A stretch of DNA of 23,518 nucleotides from an uncultured Porphyromonadaceae bacterium. GTDB lineage: Bacteria; Bacteroidota; Bacteroidia; Bacteroidales; Muribaculaceae. The notes below the pieces were generated by a model, which made no database searches, had not been told where the DNA came from, and worked only from the letters and a program-made list of their open reading frames with translations. Of this stretch, positions 1 to 8,634 are shown piece by piece. Position 1 is the stretch's first letter. Each line of letters begins with the position of its first letter. The stretch is taken from contig UREH01000016.1 of assembly GCA_900546835.1 (NCBI GenBank), positions 1 to 23,518 of the forward strand, written 5' to 3'. Position numbers and translations under genes: made by a program.

Positions 1-1216
1 AAAATCACGTATCGAGGAACTTACCACTACCCTCTCAACGGCATTTGTCGGTACAATCGCCATCTACTTTCTTGCAATAGTCGATGATCCGATTCCTGAC
101 CGTGCCACCAATTACGAACTTCTCGTAATGTTGTTCGGTCTGTTGTTCACTTCCGTATATCTGGAGCGTCTTACATTTACTACATTAAACAGCCGACGCG
201 TCGCCTCAGGCAAAATCGCCTTCAATACCGTATATGTAGGAAATCTTGCCGATGTTCCGGAAGCCATACATAGGCTTGAGAGCGGTATAAATCACCTCAG
301 CCATGCATTCCGTGTGGTCGGCATCCTGGAATGGATTTCGCCTGCCGCCAAATCCCGTGCTCCAGAATCGGGTAAGAGCGAGATAGCCGGCCTTCCGGTT
401 CTCGGCCTTAATGATATGGCAAGCTTCTGCAGAGCAAACGATGTCAGTTCTATTGTCGTAGCACGCTCGGACTGCAGTCCGGGAGAGCTGCTGGAACTGA
501 TAAACAAGCTTCTGCCGTTGGAAATTCCTGTGCTGATGTCGCCTTCGCTGGTGAATCTTCTTACAGCCAAGCCCCGATTGAACCGCCTTGTCGCAGACCC
601 GTTCATAGACATTACAACACCTTATATTGCCGAAAGTACCATAAACCTGAAGCGTGCCGGCGATTTTTTCGGTGCTCTTATCGCGGCCATACTTCTGATT
701 CCGACATACCTTGTCATAGCCATCGCCGTAAAGCTGGATTCAAAAGGCCCTGTAATATACACCCAGAAACGAATCGGGCTTCACCGCAAGCCATTCTACA
801 TATTGAAATTCCGCACCATGACGGTGGATGCCGAAGCTTCGGGGCCACGGCTGAGCAGTGAAAATGATCCACGTATTACACGCGTAGGCCGTTTCCTGCG
901 TAAATACCGCCTTGACGAGTTGCCACAATTCATCAATGTGATTGCCGGCAACATGTCGCTTGTCGGGCCACGGCCTGAACGCGACCACTACATTCAACAG
1001 ATTCTTGAAAACGCTCCCTACTATACATTGCTTCACTGCGTGCGTCCCGGGATAACGTCGCTGGGGATGGTGAAGCATGGATATGCCTCGAGTATTGACG
1101 AAATGATTCAGCGTATGCACTACGACCTTATATATATCGAAAACGTATCGTTCACTACCGATCTGAAAATCATCGCCTATACGATAGCGACAGTTATGTC
1201 AGGAAAAGGTAAGTAG
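1..1216 (+). CDS. Polyprenyl-phosphate sugar-1-phosphate transferase (exopolysaccharide/glycan initiating enzyme), 5' truncated by window
   Basis: The frame is open from base 2, so the gene starts left of the window; ATG 128 is an internal methionine. About 404 residues are visible. Two hydrophobic segments come first (about bases 25-190), then a CoA-binding-like soluble middle domain, then the bacterial sugar transferase domain from about base 650. That domain begins KRAGDFF with a long hydrophobic stretch, continues with [11 protein letters not shown] and the [10 protein letters not shown] segment carrying the acidic residues typical of the active site, then [10 protein letters not shown] and MSLVGPRPE. 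The C-terminal RPGITSLG and SGKGK ending are also typical. Family members (WcaJ/PglC type) transfer a sugar-1-phosphate from a UDP-sugar to undecaprenyl phosphate at the inner membrane, the first step of glycan assembly. No glycosyltransferase follows it; the ClC gene starts 91 bases downstream. The donor sugar cannot be read from the sequence. Confidence 0.93.
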   Translation, partial: KSRIEELTTTLSTAFVGTIAIYFLAIVDDPIPDRATNYELLVMLFGLLFTSVYLERLTFTTLNSRRVASGKIAFNTVYVGNLADVPEAIHRLESGINHLSHAFRVVGILEWISPAAKSRAPESGKSEIAGLPVLGLNDMASFCRANDVSSIVVARSDCSPGELLELINKLLPLEIPVLMSPSLVNLLTAKPRLNRLVADPFIDITTPYIAESTINLKRAGDFFGALIAAILLIPTYLVIAIAVKLDSKGPVIYTQKRIGLHRKPFYILKFRTMTVDAEASGPRLSSENDPRITRVGRFLRKYRLDELPQFINVIAGNMSLVGPRPERDHYIQQILENAPYYTLLHCVRPGITSLGMVKHGYASSIDEMIQRMHYDLIYIENVSFTTDLKIIAYTIATVMSGKGK

Positions 1217-1307
1217 TCCGACGGATGAAATATATATTTTGTAGCACATTAAGCTCTAATAAAGGTAAAATCAGATTGTAAGGCACCCTTGTACCATTAA
1301 CCCGAAT

Positions 1308-3125
1308 ATGCGTCAGCCATATCTTCCGCCTAGACTATATAAACCCGTCCATGCCGCATGGATGAAATTCCTCGTGTGGCGCGGACGTCATATTAAAGAG
1401 AAGACTCTTGTCATTATTCTGTCGCTGGTCGTCGGACTGCTCGCCGGACTGGCCGCCATAGTGCTCAAATGGTTAATCCATATGATAGGAGGGACCTTGA
1501 CGGCTCATGTAAACGTGAACGAAGGCAACTATCTATTTATAGTCTATCCCGTTGTCGGCGTGCTTCTGGCATGCTGGTATGTACGCTACGTGGTGCGCGA
1601 CAACATCTCTCACGGCGTGACTCGCGTATTATACGCCATCTCACAGAATAAAAGCCGGTTAAAGCCACATAATATGTATACTTCCGTAGTGGCGTCGTCC
1701 ATTACAATCGGATTCGGCGGATCGGTCGGAGCGGAAGGCCCCATTGTCTTCACTGGTGCAGCCATAGGTTCAAATCTCGGACAGGCTTTCCGGCTTTCAC
1801 CCAGAGTGCTGATGATTCTCGTAGGCTGCGGAGCCGCTGCCGGCATCGCCGGAATCTTCAAAGCGCCTATAGCGGGGATGCTTTTCACGCTCGAGGTTCT
1901 GATGCTTGACCTGACAACAGTAACGGTGATGCCGCTGCTGATTGCATCTATTACCGCCGCCTCGGTAGCATACGTGTTTACAGGCTATAATCTGGAGTTC
2001 TTTTTCGTGCAGAGCGAGCCGTTTGTCACGGGGCGTATCCCGTTTTGTATCGGTCTGGGGGTGTTCTGCGGTCTCGTCTCCTTATACTTTACCAAGGTGA
2101 TGATGATGATGGAGTCGTTCTTCAAAAAGAGACTCTCGGCTCAGTGGCGCAAGACTCTTTTTGGGGGAATGGTTCTTGCCGGACTGGTCTTCCTTTTCCC
2201 GCCTCTCTACGGCGAGGGTTACGGATCGATCAACTCTCTGCTCAACGGCGATCCTTCCAGTATCGTCGACGGATCTATTTTCTACGGCGACCGACACAGC
2301 GTGGCATTTATCATCCTATATATCGGGCTGATTATCGCATTCAAAGGCTTCGCCACTTCCGCGACCAATGGAGCGGGCGGCGTGGGAGGCACTTTTGCAC
2401 CCTCGCTTTATGTAGGTTGTATGAGCGGGTTCTTCTTCGCATTTCTGCTAAACACCCTTTTCCCGGGGCTTGATCTCTCGGTTAAGAATTTCGCGCTTAT
2501 GGGAATGGCGGGCGTCATGTCCGGCGTGATGCATGCTCCGCTGATGGGAATATTCCTTACCGCTGAAATGACGGGAGGATACCAGCTCTTCCTACCGCTG
2601 CTTATTGTCTCAACCCTCTCCTATGGCACTATCCGAATTTTCGAGCCATATTCCATCTATACAATGCGACTTGCCAGCAGGGGTGAACTCCTGACGCACC
2701 ATAAGGACAAGGCTGTGCTCACGCTGCTCAAAATGAATTCGGTTGTTGAAACCGATTTTCTCCCCGTACGTCCCGAATGGAATCTAAAACAGATGGTAGA
2801 TACCATTTCCCAGTCGCATCGCAATCTTTTTCCTGTAGTCGACGAGGAGAATCATTTGCTGGGAGTCGTTCTGCTCGACGACATCCGCAATATCATGTTC
2901 CGTCCCGACCTATACCGACGTCTGCACGTAAGCCGTTTCATGGCCATACCCCCGGGGAAAGTACAACTCGGCGAGCCGATGGATAAAGTTATGAAGGCTT
3001 TTGACGATACCGGCGCATGGAATCTGCCTGTTGTCGATGCCGACGGCCACTACATCGGGTTCGTATCAAAATCGAAAATTTTCAACTCATACCGTCGCGT
3101 GCTCCGCCACTACAGCGAGGATTAA
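1308..3125 (+). CDS. ClC-family chloride channel/transporter with C-terminal CBS pair
   Basis: 605 residues. The membrane domain spans about residues 30-455 and two CBS domains fill about 475-605. The gating-glutamate region reads GGSVGAEGPIVFTG, with the glutamate at residue 143. The second anion-binding motif is GGVGGTFAPSL at 358-367, and a tyrosine at 448 (PYS) probably matches the central pore tyrosine of the family. Two departures from E. coli ClcA are visible. The helix after KAPIAG reads FTLEVL, so the inner proton-path glutamate (ClcA E203) appears to be Val197. The GSGIP-type selectivity motif is replaced by SHGVT (101-105). By analogy with eukaryotic ClC channels, which also lack the inner glutamate, this protein may be a passive channel rather than a 2Cl-/H+ antiporter; that is inference. 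CBS pairs usually bind adenine nucleotides. The next gene starts 12 bases downstream, so they are probably co-transcribed. Confidence 0.93.
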   Translation: MRQPYLPPRLYKPVHAAWMKFLVWRGRHIKEKTLVIILSLVVGLLAGLAAIVLKWLIHMIGGTLTAHVNVNEGNYLFIVYPVVGVLLACWYVRYVVRDNISHGVTRVLYAISQNKSRLKPHNMYTSVVASSITIGFGGSVGAEGPIVFTGAAIGSNLGQAFRLSPRVLMILVGCGAAAGIAGIFKAPIAGMLFTLEVLMLDLTTVTVMPLLIASITAASVAYVFTGYNLEFFFVQSEPFVTGRIPFCIGLGVFCGLVSLYFTKVMMMMESFFKKRLSAQWRKTLFGGMVLAGLVFLFPPLYGEGYGSINSLLNGDPSSIVDGSIFYGDRHSVAFIILYIGLIIAFKGFATSATNGAGGVGGTFAPSLYVGCMSGFFFAFLLNTLFPGLDLSVKNFALMGMAGVMSGVMHAPLMGIFLTAEMTGGYQLFLPLLIVSTLSYGTIRIFEPYSIYTMRLASRGELLTHHKDKAVLTLLKMNSVVETDFLPVRPEWNLKQMVDTISQSHRNLFPVVDEENHLLGVVLLDDIRNIMFRPDLYRRLHVSRFMAIPPGKVQLGEPMDKVMKAFDDTGAWNLPVVDADGHYIGFVSKSKIFNSYRRVLRHYSED

Positions 3126-3137
3126 GCATCCTGTTAT

Positions 3138-3887
3138 ATGACCGATATACAAAACGAAATAGCCGACCGCATTGTTTACGAAGACAATCATGTCATTGTG
3201 GTCAACAAGGTTCCCGGAGAAATCGTTCAGGGCGACAAATCCGGCGATGAGCCTCTGGTGGAACGAGTGCGGGAATACATCCGGGACAAATACCGGAAAC
3301 CAGGCAATGTGTTCTGCGGACTAGTACATCGTCTCGACCGGCCTGTAGGCGGCCTCGTGATATTCGCCAAAACCTCAAAGGCGCTTTCAAGGCTGAACGA
3401 GATGCTACGCAACGGCGAGATACACAAGACATATTGGGCTATTTCACGCCAGAAACCTCCTATGGCAGAACAGACTCTAACGCATTATATTGCAACGACC
3501 GAACGAAACAACAAGTCGTACGCGTCCCTTACACCACGCCATGGCGCGAAGGAGGCACGTCTCGCCTACCGGCTGCTGGCTTCCACAGAACGCTACAATC
3601 TCATTGAAGTCAAACTCCTTACCGGCCGGAAACATCAGATACGTGTGCAGCTCTCGGCCATCGGATGCCCGATTCGCGGCGACCTGAAATATGGCGACCG
3701 TCGCTCAAATCCAGACGGTAGCATTTCCCTCATTGCCCGCGAACTTGAGTTCGTTCATCCCGTATCCAAAAAAACGATTCTCCTGCACGCACCGATTCCG
3801 GACGATAATCTCTGGAAGGCGCTTGCGGAAGGCATTTGCCGGCAACAACAGGATTCACCCTCTGGCAATCAACCGAACACAAAATGA
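3138..3887 (+). CDS. RluA-family RNA pseudouridine synthase
   Basis: 249 residues, isomerising specific uridines in rRNA or tRNA to pseudouridine in the cytoplasm. The catalytic block is GLVHRLDRPVGGLVIFAKT at about residues 61-79, with the catalytic aspartate at 67. Further family signatures are KTYWAI near 97 and GRKHQIRVQL near 163. There is no N-terminal S4 RNA-binding domain: the catalytic fold starts almost at once with EDNHVIVVNK. The protein is thus a short single-domain member, like TruC- or RluA-type enzymes. The exact target uridine cannot be told from the sequence. Its TGA stop overlaps the ATG of fmt (ATGA, 3884-3887), so the two are probably translationally coupled. Confidence 0.93.
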   Translation: MTDIQNEIADRIVYEDNHVIVVNKVPGEIVQGDKSGDEPLVERVREYIRDKYRKPGNVFCGLVHRLDRPVGGLVIFAKTSKALSRLNEMLRNGEIHKTYWAISRQKPPMAEQTLTHYIATTERNNKSYASLTPRHGAKEARLAYRLLASTERYNLIEVKLLTGRKHQIRVQLSAIGCPIRGDLKYGDRRSNPDGSISLIARELEFVHPVSKKTILLHAPIPDDNLWKALAEGICRQQQDSPSGNQPNTK

Positions 3888-4828
3888 AAATAGTATTTTT
3901 TGGAACACCCGAGTTTGCTGTAGCAAGTCTCGACGCAATAATCAAGGCCGGCCATGAGGTCGCAGCCGTTGTCACGATGCCCGACAAGCCTGCCGGCCGC
4001 GGTCATCATATGTTTCAGTCTCCCGTCAAGGTTTATGCCGTAGAACACGACATCCCCGTGCTTCAGCCGGTCAGACTGAAAGAGGAGAATTTCATCCAGC
4101 AGTTGCAAGCTATCAATGCCCCGCTTTTCGTGGTGATAGCCTTCAGAATGCTTCCCGAAGCAGTCTGGCAGATGCCGCCGTTGGGCACATTCAATCTTCA
4201 TGGCTCACTTCTGCCAAAGTATCGCGGTGCAGCTCCTATCAACTGGGCCGTAATGAACGGCGAGACCGAGACCGGTGTGACAACATTCTTTCTCCAACAT
4301 GAAATCGATACCGGCGATATAATCGACCGCGTATCGCTGCAAATCGGTCCTGATGAGAATGTAGGTTCGGTACACGACCGGCTTATGGCTCTTGGAGCAT
4401 CGCTCACAGTCAAGACTGTTGAAGCTATTGAAGCCGGTACACTAACGACGACACCCCAGAAAGAACTTACGGGCCATCAGGAACCGACACCCGCGCCCAA
4501 GATATTCAAGGAAACGTGCCGTATTGACTGGAACCGTGAAGCAAGTGCCGTACACAACCACGTGCGCGGACTGTCGCCATATCCGGCCGCATGGAGTATG
4601 CTCGAAAGCGCTATGATCAAGATATTTGCGACTAATCTTCATCCGGAAGGAGCACCATCGAACCTGGGTCCTTCCAGCTATGTTGTAATGAATGGCACCC
4701 GACTGTTTGTGGGCTGCAGCGATAAGTCTATCGAAGTTCTTGAAGTTCAGCCACAGGGCAAACGCCGCATGACGACGGCAGACTATCTGCGGGGGGCGCG
4801 TATCCCCGCAGAAGGCCAGTTTGAATAA
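3884..4828 (+). CDS. fmt: Methionyl-tRNA formyltransferase
   Basis: 314 residues, the usual length for Fmt. It formylates Met-tRNA(fMet) with 10-formyl-tetrahydrofolate, giving the initiator tRNA. I place the start at 3884 (MKIVFFGTPEFAV), the family's standard N-terminus, and not at the upstream in-frame ATG 3836, which lies inside the pseudouridine synthase gene. The catalytic set is present: Asn104 and His106 in FNLHGSLLPKYRGAAP, and Asp142 in HEIDTGDII. The C-terminal tRNA-binding domain (about 205-314) carries the expected TPAPKI segment and ends near RRMTTADYLRGARI. It overlaps the preceding gene by 4 bases and rarA starts 34 bases downstream. No gene for peptide deformylase is in the window. 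Confidence 0.97.
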   Translation: MKIVFFGTPEFAVASLDAIIKAGHEVAAVVTMPDKPAGRGHHMFQSPVKVYAVEHDIPVLQPVRLKEENFIQQLQAINAPLFVVIAFRMLPEAVWQMPPLGTFNLHGSLLPKYRGAAPINWAVMNGETETGVTTFFLQHEIDTGDIIDRVSLQIGPDENVGSVHDRLMALGASLTVKTVEAIEAGTLTTTPQKELTGHQEPTPAPKIFKETCRIDWNREASAVHNHVRGLSPYPAAWSMLESAMIKIFATNLHPEGAPSNLGPSSYVVMNGTRLFVGCSDKSIEVLEVQPQGKRRMTTADYLRGARIPAEGQFE

Positions 4829-4862
4829 TCCACCAAGTTTCTTTCTCACTCCATAGTAAAAT

Positions 4863-6149
4863 ATGCTTGCCCCTTTAGCTGAAAGACTTCGCCCGGCAAC
4901 GCTCGATGATTATATCGGCCAGACACACCTTGTAGGGCCGGGAGCCCCGTTGCGCCGTATGATTGAAAGCGGCAACGTGAGCAGCTTCATATTGTGGGGG
5001 CCTCCCGGAGTAGGCAAGACAACGCTTGCCCGCATTCTCGCCAACACGACCAAATCGCCATTCTATACATTGTCGGCCGTGACAGCCGGAGTAAAAGACG
5101 TGCGCGAAGTAATTGACCGTTGTCGGGCAGATGCCTCCAGTATGTTTTCCACCGGACGGCCGATACTTTTCATCGATGAAATACATCGGTTCAGCAAATC
5201 GCAGCAGGACTCTTTACTGGGTGCCGTCGAACAGGGAACAGTCACACTTATTGGAGCGACCACCGAGAATCCCTCCTTTGAAGTAATCCGTCCGCTGCTT
5301 TCAAGAACTCAGGTCTATACCCTCAAGCCATTGGATGAGCCTGAATTGAAAATATTGCTCGAGCGGGCTCTCAGCCGAGATGAAATTCTCGGTGCAACCG
5401 ATGTAAAAGTGGTACAGACGGATGCTCTGTTCAGATTTTCGGGAGGCGACGGGCGCAAGCTACTTAATATTCTCGACCTGCTGCAGCAGTCGGTTGCAAT
5501 CGGTCAGCCCATGATAATCGACGACGCGACCGTTATCGCCCAACTGCAGGAGAACCCTCTCGCATACGATAAGCAGGGTGAACTTCACTACGACATAATC
5601 TCCGCATTCATCAAGAGCGTCCGCGGATCGGACCCCGACGCGGCCGTCTATTGGCTTGCGAGAATGATTGAAGGCGGTGAGGACCCGCTGTTTATCGCCC
5701 GTCGCCTTGTAATCCTCGCCGGTGAAGACATCGGGCTTGCAAATCCAAACGCGATGCTTCTGGCTAACGCTACGTTTGATGTAGTCCATAAAATTGGTAT
5801 GCCCGAGGGGAGGATACCTTTGGCTGAATGCACCGTGTATCTTGCCACATCTCCCAAAAGCAACTCTGCATATATGGCAATCGATGCTGCGCTGGCCGAA
5901 GTGCGAAAATCCGGAAATCTTCCGGTTCCGCTGCATATACGCAATGCTCCCACATCGCTTATGAAAGAACTCGGTTATCATGCAAACTACAAATATGCCC
6001 ATGACTACCCCGGTAATTTCGTAAGACAGCAGTTCCTACCCGACGCAATCGCAAACGCCCGGTTCTGGAATCACTGTGACAATCCACCTGAAAATCGCGC
6101 AGCCGAACTTCAGGCTGCCCGCTGGGGTAATCCCAAGCAATTATCATAA
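4863..6149 (+). CDS. rarA: Replication-associated recombination protein A (RarA/MgsA, AAA+ ATPase)
   Basis: 428 residues, standard length for RarA/MgsA, the bacterial relative of WRNIP1/Mgs1. Family members form a tetrameric ATPase acting at stalled replication forks and interacting with SSB. The N-terminus (PLAERLRPATLDDYIGQ) is the family hallmark. Walker A is GPPGVGKT at 46-53 and Walker B is ILFIDE at 101-106. A sensor-1 region follows at IGATTENPSF (130-139), and an arginine-finger candidate is SR at 147-148. The C-terminal part holds the clamp-loader-like helical and tetramerisation domain, with the conserved RRLVILAGEDIGLANP stretch. ATG 4863 is the only start that preserves the conserved N-terminus. 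It lies between fmt and the U32 gene with gaps of 34 and 46 bases, fitting one transcript. Confidence 0.96.
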   Translation: MLAPLAERLRPATLDDYIGQTHLVGPGAPLRRMIESGNVSSFILWGPPGVGKTTLARILANTTKSPFYTLSAVTAGVKDVREVIDRCRADASSMFSTGRPILFIDEIHRFSKSQQDSLLGAVEQGTVTLIGATTENPSFEVIRPLLSRTQVYTLKPLDEPELKILLERALSRDEILGATDVKVVQTDALFRFSGGDGRKLLNILDLLQQSVAIGQPMIIDDATVIAQLQENPLAYDKQGELHYDIISAFIKSVRGSDPDAAVYWLARMIEGGEDPLFIARRLVILAGEDIGLANPNAMLLANATFDVVHKIGMPEGRIPLAECTVYLATSPKSNSAYMAIDAALAEVRKSGNLPVPLHIRNAPTSLMKELGYHANYKYAHDYPGNFVRQQFLPDAIANARFWNHCDNPPENRAAELQAARWGNPKQLS

Positions 6150-6195
6150 GACGTCAGACCAATGATTATTCCATCATTACCCCAAACCTTCCATA

Positions 6196-8073
6196 ATGCC
6201 AGCAGATATTGAACTTCTCGCGCCCGCGCGTTCGGCCGACATAGCCATCGAAGCGATTCGATGCGGTGCCGACGCCGTCTACATCGGTGGGCCCTCTCAC
6301 GGAGCACGACAGGCAGCCTCAAACTCAATAGATGAGATTGCCCGGGTATGCCGGTACGCGCATCGCTATAATGCAAAAGTGTACGTTACGCTCAACACTC
6401 TGGTATATGACTCAGAAATGACTGACGTGGTAGGCCTTACCTGGCGGCTGTATGCTGCCGGAGTCGACGCTCTTATAGTCCAGGATATGGGACTTCTGAT
6501 GCAACACCTTCCACCGATAGCGCTTCATGCCTCAACCCAATGCGACATCCGCACCCGCGCACGGGCACATTTCCTCCAGGAAGCCGGCTTCAACCAACTG
6601 GTACTCCCGCGAGAACTCACTCTGGATGAAATCCGCGAGATGAACACAGCCGTAAAGGTTCCTCTCGAAGCATTCGTTCATGGGGCTTTGTGCGTAAGTT
6701 ATAGCGGCGACTGTCAGGCAAGCTATATTTCAACCGGGAGAAGCGCTAACCGGGGCGAATGCGCTCAGATTTGCCGATATAAATTCAATCTGGAAGACTC
6801 TACAGGAAAACAGTATCTCACAGGGAAGCACCTCCTTTCCCTTCGCGACCTCAGCCGTCTTGATGCTCTGGAAGCAATGCTCGATGCCGGTATCAGATCC
6901 TTTAAGATTGAAGGAAGACTCAAGGACGCCGATTATGTGAAAAATGTCGTCGCAGCCTACTCCGGACGATTAAATGACGTTATCGCTTCGCATCCAGGGT
7001 GTTGGCAGCGTAGCTCTCTGGGACGTTCGACTATAAATTTCACGCCCGACGTTGAGCGCAGCTTCAATCGCGGATTTACATCTTATTTCCTGCAGAAACC
7101 CACACAGGCGCTCCGAATGTCGTCCATGAGTACTCCTAAATTCATAGGCAAGAAAATCGGGCGTATCACCAGACTTCTGCGTCCCATCACCATCGAGGTG
7201 CAGACCACGGTATCGATAGCAAACGGCGATGGATTGGGATTTTTCAATGCTGCAGGACAATTCACCGGGTTCAGAGTGAACCGCGTGGAAGGGAATCGAC
7301 TTTATCCCGCGCAAAAAGTGGAAGGTCTGACACCGGGACAAGTTCTATATCGTAATGCCGACAAGCAATTCACAGATGCCATACAACGTATAGATGCAGC
7401 GATCCGCCTCGTTGACATCGATGCCGTTTTAAGGCCGATACCTAAGGGCATCAGTCTACGTCTTGACCTCGGCAACGGGATATTTGCAGAAGAGGCACTA
7501 CGGATTGACATCCAGGAATCCAGAACTTCCCAGCACTCCAACCATAAAAATATTGTCGGAAAACTCGGCGATACGGCCTATCGGTTACGCTATCTTGATG
7601 ACCGGGCAGCGGATTTCTTTTTACCGGCATCCGTTCTTACTTCTCTTCGAAGGAAAGCCGTCGCTGCTCTCGATTCGGCAATCATGTTGCGCCATGATTT
7701 TCACCGCAGACCGGTAAATGAGATTACATCCAAATCGGCCATTCCCCACTACCCTGCTTCGGAACCCCTGCCGACACGACATCTGAATATCGCCAACAAA
7801 TGGGCGGAGGATTTCTATAAAAAGTCTGTGGGAACCAACGCACCTCTCCCCTACGCCGTGGAGGTTGATTCCAGCCAAAGGAATAATAACGGAGAATTAC
7901 GCGTAATGCAGACACGCTATTGTCTGAGGCGCGAACTTGGAGCCTGCATGAAAACCGCTGACGGCAAGAAACTCCCGAAAGATCTTTGGCTGAGGTCCGA
8001 AAATTTGCGACTACGACTGGAATTCGATTGTGCCAGCTGCAGGATGAACGTATATCATTCAAAAGAAAGCTAA
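6196..8073 (+). CDS. U32-family protein, RlhA-like (probable 23S rRNA cytidine hydroxylation factor; 'collagenase-like peptidase')
   Basis: 625 residues. The N-terminus (ELLAPARSADIAIEAIRCGADAVYIGG) and the LVLPRELTLDEI segment mark the U32 TIM-barrel domain. Four cysteines at 166, 173, 189 and 193 (CX6CX15CX3C, in GALCVSYSGDC and GECAQICR) match the cluster shared by E. coli RlhA, TrhP and UbiU/V. Those cysteines are linked to an iron-sulfur cluster and prephenate-dependent RNA or ubiquinone hydroxylation rather than proteolysis. A DUF3656-like region follows from about residue 290 (FNRGFTSYFL, then GKKIGRI). The tail has a second cysteine set at 576, 584, 612 and 615 (RYCLRRELGAC and FDCASC), which could hold another metal. 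The length and domain order favour RlhA over the shorter TrhP. The old label 'peptidase U32' is probably misleading here. It is the last gene of the plus-strand run. Confidence 0.85.
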   Translation: MPADIELLAPARSADIAIEAIRCGADAVYIGGPSHGARQAASNSIDEIARVCRYAHRYNAKVYVTLNTLVYDSEMTDVVGLTWRLYAAGVDALIVQDMGLLMQHLPPIALHASTQCDIRTRARAHFLQEAGFNQLVLPRELTLDEIREMNTAVKVPLEAFVHGALCVSYSGDCQASYISTGRSANRGECAQICRYKFNLEDSTGKQYLTGKHLLSLRDLSRLDALEAMLDAGIRSFKIEGRLKDADYVKNVVAAYSGRLNDVIASHPGCWQRSSLGRSTINFTPDVERSFNRGFTSYFLQKPTQALRMSSMSTPKFIGKKIGRITRLLRPITIEVQTTVSIANGDGLGFFNAAGQFTGFRVNRVEGNRLYPAQKVEGLTPGQVLYRNADKQFTDAIQRIDAAIRLVDIDAVLRPIPKGISLRLDLGNGIFAEEALRIDIQESRTSQHSNHKNIVGKLGDTAYRLRYLDDRAADFFLPASVLTSLRRKAVAALDSAIMLRHDFHRRPVNEITSKSAIPHYPASEPLPTRHLNIANKWAEDFYKKSVGTNAPLPYAVEVDSSQRNNNGELRVMQTRYCLRRELGACMKTADGKKLPKDLWLRSENLRLRLEFDCASCRMNVYHSKES

Positions 8074-8116
8074 TCCAACTGGCTACAACTATCAACCCCG
8101 GGACAACAACTATCTG

Positions 8117-8629
8117 CTAAAAACCGGCCTCCTCGACGGCATCCAGCAGACATTGCCGGAAAATCTGCGTACCGCACTCCTTACAATGGAAGTAAGGCAA
8201 TAAGTCTGTCAGGACTTTTTCAAGACACAAATTTCGGTCGGCCAGCTTTAAGGTATCTGTACATATCTTAGCGAATGCCTTACGCTGTGATTCGCTGAAA
8301 TGGAGAAAGCCATCGTTAACCACCGCCTCCTTTATGGTGGATACCCTGATTGCAATCTCCTTATCAAATCCCGGGCGGAACGACGCGAACTCCTTCAGCA
8401 GTCGCTTTACCACAGAGGTCCGGGTTTTGCTTTTGGTGCGTTTTCCACGATGCAATTCCCTGTTGATGGCTTCAACATATCTGGTATAAAGCTTATTGAC
8501 GTCAGGATTAATAAAATAATCGAAATAAGTTTTTACCACCTTGCTTGCATCGTAAGATTCCAGAACCAGATCAAGCAGCTGTTCGCTCGTAAAGGCGGCC
8601 AGAGCTTTTCTTAGTTGATTTTTACTCAT
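8117..8629 (-). CDS. DUF6155-type small protein of unknown function
   Basis: 170 residues, predicted soluble and mostly helical, with no signal peptide or membrane segment. The opening (MSKNQLRKALAAFTSEQLLDLVLESYD), then KTYFDYFINPDVNKLYTRY, resembles the Bacteroidota family DUF6155 as I remember it; this is recognition, not a search result. It is rich in Lys and Arg in the middle (RELHRGKRTKSKTRTSVVKRLLKEF) and has a CKEC pair near the C-terminus with a further Cys seven residues later, so a small metal site is possible. Its ATG lies 5 bases after the stop of the TonB-dependent receptor, so the two are almost certainly on one transcript. No function can be assigned. It converges with the U32 gene across 43 bases that contain no convincing terminator. 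Confidence 0.75.
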   Translation of the reverse strand: MSKNQLRKALAAFTSEQLLDLVLESYDASKVVKTYFDYFINPDVNKLYTRYVEAINRELHRGKRTKSKTRTSVVKRLLKEFASFRPGFDKEIAIRVSTIKEAVVNDGFLHFSESQRKAFAKICTDTLKLADRNLCLEKVLTDLLPYFHCKECGTQIFRQCLLDAVEEAGF

Positions 8630-8634
8630 GAGAT

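Noticed and set aside
128..130. ATG as the start of the sugar transferase gene
   Set aside because: The same frame is open to base 2 and encodes a membrane segment upstream, as expected for the longer family members; the true start is outside the window.
1226..1245. TATATATTTTG after the sugar transferase as a -7 promoter element for the ClC gene
   Set aside because: The spacing between TA and TTTG does not match TAnnTTTG, and no -33 TTG is present.
3836..3838. Upstream ATG as fmt start
   Set aside because: It adds 16 residues not seen in Fmt proteins and lies inside the preceding gene; MKIVFFG at 3884 is the canonical start.
5460..6002. 180-residue minus-strand open frame inside rarA
   Set aside because: It is antisense to a well-conserved gene, has no recognisable domain, and its composition fits a shadow of rarA codons.
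8085..8114. Direct repeat ACAACTATC (8085-8093 and 8106-8114) between convergent genes
   Set aside because: Two 9-base copies in a short spacer, with no terminal inverted repeats or target duplication logic; probably chance.
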